Source of the DNA: Variovorax sp. Root473 | Lineage (GTDB): Bacteria > Pseudomonadota > Gammaproteobacteria > Burkholderiales > Burkholderiaceae_C | Length of the DNA stretch: 64,000 bases | Direction of reading: 5' to 3' | Assembly: GCF_001426505.1 (NCBI RefSeq) | Contig: NZ_LMEV01000017.1 | Coordinates: 106,971 to 170,970 of the forward strand | Shown here: positions 56,995 to 64,000 of the stretch, piece after piece | How the letters are laid out: each line of letters opens with the position of its first letter | How positions within the stretch are numbered: the first letter of the stretch is position 1 | Notes under the pieces: model-generated | Databases searched by the model: none | What the model saw: the letters and a program-made list of their open reading frames with translations, nothing else | What the model was told of the DNA's origin: nothing | Made by a program: the position numbers and the translations under genes

Positions 56995-58086
56995 ATGGCA
57001 CTCACCCCCGACGGGCTCATGGACGCGCTCAAGAGCGTCACGGACCCTAACACCGGCAAAGAATTCGCAGCGACGCGCTCGCTCAAAAACCTCCAGATCG
57101 CCGAGGGCGACGTCTCGTTCGAGCTCGAACTGGGCTACCCGGCCAAGAGCCAGCACGCGGCCATCCGCAAGTCGCTCGTGGCCGCGGCCAAGACGGTGCC
57201 GGGCGTGGAGAACGTGTCGGTCCACATCGTCACCAAGGTCATCAGCCATGCGGTGCAGCGCGGCGTGCAGCTGATGCCCAACGTGCGCAACATCGTGGCC
57301 GTGGCCTCGGGCAAGGGCGGCGTGGGCAAGAGCACCACGGCCGCCAACCTGGCACTGGCGCTGGCTGCCGAGGGCGCCACCGTGGGCCTGCTCGACGCCG
57401 ACATCTACGGCCCGAGCCAGCCCATGATGATGGGTCTGGACGGCCGCCCCGAGAGCATCGACGGCAAGAACATGGAGCCCAAGGAGCGCCATGGCGTGCA
57501 GGTGATGTCGATCGGCTTCCTGGTCGACGCCGACCAGGCCATGATCTGGCGCGGTCCCATGGCCACGCAGGCGCTGGAGCAGCTGCTGCGCCAGACCAAC
57601 TGGAAAGACCTCGACTACCTGATCGTCGACATGCCGCCGGGCACCGGCGACATCCAGCTCACGCTGAGCCAGCGTGTGCCGATGACCGGCGCGGTGATCG
57701 TCACCACGCCGCAGGACATCGCGCTGCTCGACGCGCGCAAGGGCATCCAGATGTTCGAGAAGGTCGGCGTGCCGATCCTGGGCATCGTGGAGAACATGGC
57801 GGTGCACATCTGCTCGAACTGCGGCCATACGGAGCACATCTTCGGCGCGGACGGCGGCAAGAAGATGGCGGCCGAGTACCAGATGGAATACCTGGGCGCG
57901 CTGCCGCTGGACATCAACATCCGGCTGCAGGCGGACAGCGGAGCGCCGACGGTGGTGTCCGATCCCGACGGCGAAGTGGCCGCGCTCTACAAGGCCGTGG
58001 CGCGCCGCGTGGCGGTGGGCATTGCGGAGAAGGCAAAGGATTTCTCGGCAAAGTTTCCGACGATCTCGATCAGCAAGAACACCTGA
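56995..58086 (+). CDS. apbC: Iron-sulfur cluster carrier protein ApbC (Mrp/NBP35 family)
   Basis: P-loop ATPase that binds and hands over [4Fe-4S] clusters. 363 residues: an N-terminal DUF59/MIP18-like domain (about 1-85, MDALKSVTDPNTGKEFAATR), Walker A ASGKGGVGKSTTAANLALAL (about 103), and the cluster-binding pair CSNC (HICSNCGHTE, about 270). VDMPPGTGDIQLTLSQ follows the family pattern. Several cluster enzymes in the window (NadA, QueE, the large Fe-S oxidoreductase) could be clients, an inference only. Confidence 0.95.
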   Translation: MALTPDGLMDALKSVTDPNTGKEFAATRSLKNLQIAEGDVSFELELGYPAKSQHAAIRKSLVAAAKTVPGVENVSVHIVTKVISHAVQRGVQLMPNVRNIVAVASGKGGVGKSTTAANLALALAAEGATVGLLDADIYGPSQPMMMGLDGRPESIDGKNMEPKERHGVQVMSIGFLVDADQAMIWRGPMATQALEQLLRQTNWKDLDYLIVDMPPGTGDIQLTLSQRVPMTGAVIVTTPQDIALLDARKGIQMFEKVGVPILGIVENMAVHICSNCGHTEHIFGADGGKKMAAEYQMEYLGALPLDINIRLQADSGAPTVVSDPDGEVAALYKAVARRVAVGIAEKAKDFSAKFPTISISKNT

Positions 58087-58137
58087 CGGCATGGCGGCTT
58101 CGGGCAGGCGCAGCGGCGGCGGCGGGGAGGCAAAGGC

Positions 58138-59088
58138 ATGAACCTGCTCGCTTCCATGCGCTACCTCGTCGCACTCAGCGAGCACAAGCATTTCGGCCGA
58201 GCCGCGCGGGCCTGCCACATCACGCAACCGGCCCTTTCGAATGCATTGCGCGCGCTCGAAGGCGAGTTCGGCGTCGTCATCGTCAAGCGCTCCCGCGCCT
58301 ACGTGGGCCTCACGCACGAAGGCGAGCGCGTGCTGGCCACGGCTCAGCGCATGCTGCGCGACAACGAGGTGCTGCTGCAGGAGCTGCGCAGCGAAGCCGA
58401 TGACCCGCGCGGGCGCCTGCGCATGGCCGCCGTGCCGACGGCGATTCCGATGCTCTCGCGCTTTGCCGCGCTGCTGCAGCAGCGCCATCCGGGCATCGTG
58501 CCCGCCGTGCTTTCCATGAGTTCGCAAGAGTTGGAGGCGGGCCTCGAAAACCTTTCGGTCGACCTCGCCCTGGGCTACACCGAGCGCATGCACCTGCCGG
58601 GCGTCAAGCTTAAGGCCTGGCCGCAGAGCATCGAGCACTACTTCCTGCTGCGGCGCGCCAAGAAGCCCTCGGCGGACCGGCTGCGCATCGGCCGCCCCCT
58701 CACCTGGGCCGACGCCGGCACGCTGCCGCTGTGCCTGCTCACGCCCGACATGCACAACCGCGCCATCATCGACCAGGCCTTGCGCGATGCCGGCGTGGCC
58801 GCAGTGGCGCCGGCCATCGAAACCAATTCCGTGCTCACGCTGGCGCTGGCCGTGAGCGCGGGCACCGTCAGCAGCGTGCTGCCCGGCGCCATGGTCGCGG
58901 CGGTGCGCAGCCACCGCGAACTCGAGGCGCTGCCGCTGGTGTCGCCCGAGGTGCGCACGCCCATCGGCTTCATGACGCAAGAGGGCGTGCGGCCCGCGCG
59001 TGCGCTCGACGCGGCGCTGGCTTTCCTGCAGACGCCCGAATGGCAGGCGCAGGCGCGCGCACACAGCGGCGCGCTGGACGCCGCGTAG
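58138..59088 (+). CDS. LysR-family transcriptional regulator
   Basis: A 316-residue LTTR. The helix-turn-helix spans about 1-60 (LVALSEHKHFGRAARACHIT, QPALSNALRALEGEFGV), then a linker helix and a ligand-binding domain (about 90-300) with MSSQELEAGLENLSVDLALG. The DNA target and effector are unknown. It lies 51 bp after apbC and 45 bp before a ModE-like gene in the same direction, and upstream of molybdate transport and a molybdenum oxidoreductase, so it could control the last; this is positional inference. Confidence 0.9.
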   Translation: MNLLASMRYLVALSEHKHFGRAARACHITQPALSNALRALEGEFGVVIVKRSRAYVGLTHEGERVLATAQRMLRDNEVLLQELRSEADDPRGRLRMAAVPTAIPMLSRFAALLQQRHPGIVPAVLSMSSQELEAGLENLSVDLALGYTERMHLPGVKLKAWPQSIEHYFLLRRAKKPSADRLRIGRPLTWADAGTLPLCLLTPDMHNRAIIDQALRDAGVAAVAPAIETNSVLTLALAVSAGTVSSVLPGAMVAAVRSHRELEALPLVSPEVRTPIGFMTQEGVRPARALDAALAFLQTPEWQAQARAHSGALDAA

Positions 59089-59133
59089 CCGCGTGCATGG
59101 CTCGCGCCGGGATGGTTTACCCTTCCGGCCACC

Positions 59134-59481
59134 ATGAAATCCAAAGCCCAGTTCCGCCTGCGCATCTACCGGGACGACGCCATCGCCATCGGCCCCGGCA
59201 AGATCGCCGTGCTCGAAGCCGTGGCCGAGACCGGCTCGATCTCGGCGGCGGCGCGCCTGCTCGGCATGTCTTACCGGCGCGCCTGGATGCTGATCGACGA
59301 GATGAACCAGACGCTGGCTTCGCCCGCGGTGAACACGGCCGCCGGCGGTTCGCGCGGCGGCGGCACGGCGCTCACACCGGTGGGCGAAGACATCGTGAAG
59401 CGCTACCGCGCCATCGAGAACGCCGCGCGCCTCGCGACGGCGGCCGATGTTCGCGCGCTCACGCGCCTGCTGGCCCCGTAA
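59134..59481 (+). CDS. modE: ModE-like winged-helix regulator lacking molybdate-binding domains
   Basis: A 115-residue protein that matches only the N-terminal DNA-binding domain of ModE: FRLRIYRDDAIAIGPGKIAV, ETGSISAAARLLGMSYRRAW and GGGTALTPVGEDIVKRY. Full ModE proteins carry two C-terminal TOBE/Mop domains that bind molybdate; here they are missing, so molybdate sensing must come from another protein or metal response is lost. It sits just before modB-modA-modC, the usual ModE targets. No ribosome site stronger than a weak one is visible. Confidence 0.82.
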   Translation: MKSKAQFRLRIYRDDAIAIGPGKIAVLEAVAETGSISAAARLLGMSYRRAWMLIDEMNQTLASPAVNTAAGGSRGGGTALTPVGEDIVKRYRAIENAARLATAADVRALTRLLAP

Positions 59482-59511
59482 GGCGCAGCGACGCATCGGT
59501 CGGTGGATCGT

Positions 59512-59530
59512 GCCGGGCGCATCGCCCGGC
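59512..59530. other. Intergenic hairpin between modE and modB
   Basis: GCCGGGCG / CGCCCGGC with loop CAT, a perfect 8-bp stem 31 bp after the modE stop. No T-run follows, so a terminator is possible only by a non-classical route. Confidence 0.5.
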
Positions 59531-59602
59531 GCCACCAGGAACGACTGGCTTTCGCCGCGCGGCGCGATGCTCGACGGCATGAAGCCGTCGGCGTCCAGAA
59601 TT

Positions 59603-59626
59603 CGCTGTATTCGACAGGATATGAAG
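59603..59626 (+). promoter_or_regulatory. Candidate ModE box upstream of modB
   Basis: CGCTGTATT, seven bases, ATATGAAG resembles the E. coli mod operator (CG-TTATATT, N7, ACATAACG) at most positions as I remember it. It is 68 bp before the modB ATG. A ModE-family gene stands just upstream. Confirmation needs a motif search against aligned mod promoters. Confidence 0.4.
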
Positions 59627-59694
59627 ACGGGAACTTCCGCGCAGCTCTGCAAGCGAAAAAATGGCGATGCGTGTAACAATCGCGCCGTATTCAA

Positions 59695-60381
59695 ATGAAC
59701 ATGACGACCGCTTCGCTCATCGCCACCACCGACTGGTCTCCGCTGGTCCTGTCGCTGCAGGTCGCGGCGGTGGCGACCTTGTTGGCGCTGGTCGCGGGCG
59801 TGGCGCTGGGCTGGGTGTTCGCGCGCAAGCAGTTCGTCGGCTCGGGCGTGCTCGAGGCCGTGTTCATGCTGCCGCTGGTGCTGCCCCCCACGGTGATCGG
59901 CTACGCCATCCTGGTGGCGGCGGGGCGGCGCAGCCCGCTCGGTGCGTGGCTGCGCGAACACTTCGACTACACGATCATCTTCAGCTGGCACGGCGCCGTG
60001 GTGGCCTCGGCAGTGGTCGCGTTGCCGTTGGTGCTCAAGTCGGCGAGCGCGGCGTTTTCGAATGTCGACCGCTCGCTCGAAGCCGCTGCCAGCACCTTGC
60101 GCCAGTCGCCGTTCTCCGTCTTCCTTCGCGTCACGCTGCCGCTGGCCTGGCCCGGCATCCTGGCCGGCACGCTGCTCGCGTTCGCGCGCGCCATGGGCGA
60201 GTTCGGTGCCTCGCTGATGGTGGCGGGCTCTATTCCCAAGCAGACCCAGACCCTGTCGATGGCCATCTACGACGCCGTGCAGGCCGGCCATGACGACCTC
60301 GCGCTGCTGCTGGTCGTCGTCACGTCGGTGCTGTCGATTGCGGTGCTGGTGGTGTCGAACCGATTCTTTTCGCTTCGTTGA
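59695..60381 (+). CDS. modB: Molybdate ABC transporter permease
   Basis: Inner-membrane channel of the molybdate importer. 228 residues with about five to six helices. Typical ModB pieces: VAGVALGWVFARKQFVGSG, FMLPLVLPPTVIGYAILVAAG and the ABC-permease EAA loop AASTLRQSPFSVFLRVTLPLAWPG (shown in part: RVTLPLAWPGILAGT) then FARAMGEFGASLMVAG. A second ATG at 59701 is also possible. Note that modB precedes modA here, unlike the common modA-modB-modC order. modA starts 28 bp after the stop. Confidence 0.92.
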   Translation: MNMTTASLIATTDWSPLVLSLQVAAVATLLALVAGVALGWVFARKQFVGSGVLEAVFMLPLVLPPTVIGYAILVAAGRRSPLGAWLREHFDYTIIFSWHGAVVASAVVALPLVLKSASAAFSNVDRSLEAAASTLRQSPFSVFLRVTLPLAWPGILAGTLLAFARAMGEFGASLMVAGSIPKQTQTLSMAIYDAVQAGHDDLALLLVVVTSVLSIAVLVVSNRFFSLR

Positions 60382-60409
60382 TTTCCACTTTTTCCTGGAG
60401 ACTGTGCCC

Positions 60410-61159
60410 ATGCGTCCGTTGCGCCTCTTGTCTGTTGCCCTCGCCCTTGCGTTGCCGCTCGCAGCCGCCGCGCAGCAGATCACCGTGTCCGCTGCCGCGA
60501 GCCTGACCGATGCGTTCAAGGAAATCGGTCCCAAGTTCGAAGCCGCCAAGGCCGGCAGCACCGTGCGCTTCAACTTCGCCGCCTCGGGCGTGTTGCTGCA
60601 GCAGATCGCGCAGGGCGCACCGGTCGACGTGTTCGCCAGTGCCGACCAGGACACCATGAACCGCGGCAACGACCAGAAGCTCATCGACGCTGCTACCCGC
60701 AAGGACTTTGCCGCCAACAGCCTCGTGCTCGTCGAGCCCGCGCAAGGCGCCGTCGGTCTGAAGTCGCTGCAAGACCTGAGCGCTCCCAGCGTGAAGAAGA
60801 TCGCCGTCGGCAAGACCGCCACCGTGCCGGTCGGCCGTTACACCAAGCAGGTGCTGGACAACGCCAAGCTCTGGACTGTGCTCGAACCCAAGTTCGTGCA
60901 GGCCGACAGCGTGCGCCAGGTGCTCGACTACGTGAGCCGCGGTGAGGTCGAGGCGGGCTTTGTGTACCGCACCGACGCGGCCGTGGCCGGCGACAAGGTC
61001 AAGGTCGCCTTCACGCCCACCGGCCACACGCCCGTGACCTACCCGATCGCCGTGGTGGCCGAGAGCCGGCAGAAGGCGCTGGCCGGCGACTTCATCGCGT
61101 TCCTGTCGACGCCCGCCGCCCAGGAAGTGCTCACGCGCTACGGATTCGGTAAGCCGTGA
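60410..61159 (+). CDS. modA: Molybdate ABC transporter substrate-binding protein
   Basis: Periplasmic molybdate/tungstate-binding protein. 249 residues: a signal peptide (MRPLRLLSVALALALPLAAA), then QITVSAAASLTDAFKEIGPK, where Ser residues bind the oxyanion, FNFAASGVLLQQIAQGAPVD, VGRYTKQVLDN and the Tyr in FVYRTDAAVAGD. CTGGAG before ATG 60410 supports this start. Its TGA overlaps the GTG of modC. Confidence 0.94.
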   Translation: MRPLRLLSVALALALPLAAAAQQITVSAAASLTDAFKEIGPKFEAAKAGSTVRFNFAASGVLLQQIAQGAPVDVFASADQDTMNRGNDQKLIDAATRKDFAANSLVLVEPAQGAVGLKSLQDLSAPSVKKIAVGKTATVPVGRYTKQVLDNAKLWTVLEPKFVQADSVRQVLDYVSRGEVEAGFVYRTDAAVAGDKVKVAFTPTGHTPVTYPIAVVAESRQKALAGDFIAFLSTPAAQEVLTRYGFGKP

Positions 61160-61947
61160 TCGATGTCGATCTGCAGCTCACGGTGAAGGACGGGGCCCGG
61201 CGCTTCGACTTGGCCGTGCGTTTCCAGACCGACGTTCCCTTCGCTGCGCTCTACGGCCCGTCGGGGGCCGGCAAGTCGCTCACCCTGCAGGCCATTGCCG
61301 GCCTGCTGCATCCGTCGGCGGGCCATGTGCGGCTGGACGGCCGCACGTTGTACGACGCGGCCCAGCGCATCGACGTGCCCGCGCCAGCGCGCCGCATCGG
61401 CTACCTGTTCCAGAACTACGCGCTGTTCCCGCACCTGTCGGTGCGCGAGAACGTGGCCTTCGGACTCACGGCGTGGCACCGCCGGACGCTGCCGCAGCGC
61501 GACGCCGAGCGCGTGCAGGCACTGCTCGACAGCTTCGGCCTCGCCGCGCTGGCCGACAGCCGGCCGCAAAAACTCTCCGGCGGCCAGCAGCAGCGCGTGG
61601 CACTGGCGCGCGCGCTGGCTTGCGAGCCGCAGGTGCTGCTGCTCGACGAGCCTTTTGCCGCGCTCAACCCCATGCTGCGCGCCGAGCTGCGCAACGAGTT
61701 GGCACAGGTGCGCAGGCAATGGGGCATTCCGGTTTTGATGATCACGCACGACATCGAGGACGTGCTCGCCCTGGCCGACGTGGCCTTTGTCTACAAGGAC
61801 GGGCAGGTGGTGCGGGAGATCGACCTGCACAACGCCGACAGCCGCGACTTTGCGCTGCGGGAGATAGCCGGGGTGCAGGAGGTCGAAGAGACGCCGCTGC
61901 GCAGCAAGCTGCGGGGCTTGTTGATGGGGGGTGCGCGCGAGGGCTGA
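61156..61947 (+). CDS. modC: Molybdate ABC transporter ATP-binding protein (short form)
   Basis: ATPase of the molybdate importer. 263 residues with Walker A GPSGAGKS (34-41), Q-loop LFQNYALFPHLSVRENVAF, signature LSGGQQQRVALARALA and Walker B VLLLDEPFAALNPM. Most ModC proteins are about 350 residues because of a C-terminal Mop/TOBE molybdate-binding domain; here only about 40 residues follow the ATPase core, so this domain is absent. GTG start at 61156 overlaps modA (GTGA). In E. coli this domain regulates transport, so feedback control is probably different here. Confidence 0.92.
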   Translation: MIDVDLQLTVKDGARRFDLAVRFQTDVPFAALYGPSGAGKSLTLQAIAGLLHPSAGHVRLDGRTLYDAAQRIDVPAPARRIGYLFQNYALFPHLSVRENVAFGLTAWHRRTLPQRDAERVQALLDSFGLAALADSRPQKLSGGQQQRVALARALACEPQVLLLDEPFAALNPMLRAELRNELAQVRRQWGIPVLMITHDIEDVLALADVAFVYKDGQVVREIDLHNADSRDFALREIAGVQEVEETPLRSKLRGLLMGGAREG

Positions 61948-61977
61948 GCGCCTTTTCCTTTCGGTGTCATTTCCATT

Positions 61978-62003
61978 TTGAATCGCCGCATGTCGCGATT
62001 CAA
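61978..62003. promoter_or_regulatory. Inverted repeat upstream of the molybdenum oxidoreductase
   Basis: TTGAATCGC and GCGATTCAA are perfect 9-bp arms around CGCATGTC, 36 bp before the ATG at 62040. Outside the arms C, A and T also agree, making a longer imperfect palindrome. It is a good operator candidate; a stem in the mRNA leader is the alternative. Confidence 0.5.
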
Positions 62004-62039
62004 TTTGACGCCACGCCCCCGCACACCAACACTGCCGCC

Positions 62040-64000
<1,961 letters not shown>

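Noticed and set aside
56880-57086. Longer patatin protein beginning upstream
   Set aside because: The extension runs through the divergent control region and the start of apbC and does not look like protein.
59482-59694. A small gene between modE and modB
   Set aside because: Both strands show partly protein-like stretches but no frame with a good start, ribosome site or family pattern; I treat it as control region.
56992-60822. A very long open frame on the minus strand opposite apbC, the LysR gene, modE and modB
   Set aside because: It lies against four clear genes and has no family pattern of its own; long antisense frames are expected at this GC content.

Overview
The window is about 68% GC by eye, and its genes read as a chromosomal segment of a Comamonadaceae betaproteobacterium, most like Variovorax or a close relative. 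Supporting signs are the ubiE-ubiJ-ubiB cluster, the rhodanese-grxC-secB-gpsA block, DUF3460 and DUF502 proteins, TAAAAT-type -10 elements, and two families of short dispersed repeats. I recognise 69 protein genes; the first (ugpB) and last (an FdhF/YdeP-type molybdenum oxidoreductase) run off the ends. No tRNA, rRNA, IS element or CRISPR array was seen, and no gene-free stretch exceeds 300 bp.

Layout. 1-7.7 kb: ugpB (-), serA, a giant FAD/Fe-S oxidoreductase coupled to a HIT protein, an unknown exported protein (-), and a DUF971 protein. 7.9-13.4 kb: ubiquinone genes ubiE, ubiJ and ubiB with a Tim44-like membrane protein inserted, then a sodium:solute symporter. 13.5-19.4 kb: an FmdB zinc ribbon, DUF502, aspS, a toxin-antitoxin pair, nudB, an EEP-family nuclease/phosphatase, folE and a BLUF photoreceptor. 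19.5-28.6 kb: an EamA transporter, DUF429, a BON lipoprotein, a YqjD/YqjE-like stress membrane operon (-), DUF1328, a CHASE3 histidine kinase divergent from a LuxR response regulator, a lone receiver protein, and an AsmA protein. 28.6-41.8 kb: moeB, ctpA and gpmA (-), then rhodanese-grxC-secB-gpsA-nadC-nadA (+), then queD, queE, panC, panB, nadB, scpA and DUF3460 (-). 41.8-51.4 kb: a BamE-like lipoprotein, SulP transporter, stand-alone hoxX/hypX, metG, NAD-type isocitrate dehydrogenase and small proteins. 51.4-55.6 kb: an AsnC/Lrp regulator divergent from an M20 amidohydrolase and an unusual lyase-hydrolase fusion. 55.7-64 kb: patatin, apbC, a LysR regulator, a ModE-like protein, modB-modA-modC and the molybdenum oxidoreductase.

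The most unusual items are: (1) a toxin-antitoxin module whose toxin is CcdB-like and whose antitoxin looks like a Phd/YefM N-terminus joined to a CcdA-like toxin-binding tail, with a palindromic operator over its promoter; (2) an 814-residue fusion of a diaminopropionate ammonia-lyase-type PLP enzyme with an M20 N-carbamoyl/allantoate-type amidohydrolase, next to a second M20 enzyme and a divergent AsnC/Lrp regulator, which looks like a catabolic module of unknown substrate; (3) a hydrogenase CO-ligand enzyme (HoxX/HypX) with no hydrogenase gene nearby; (4) a QueD homologue with Ser at the catalytic Cys position; and (5) a 17-bp mini-palindrome family and an approximately 90-bp GC-rich repeat between genes. 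At the right end the molybdate importer sits directly before a molybdenum enzyme, with a possible ModE box and a perfect inverted repeat in the two control regions.
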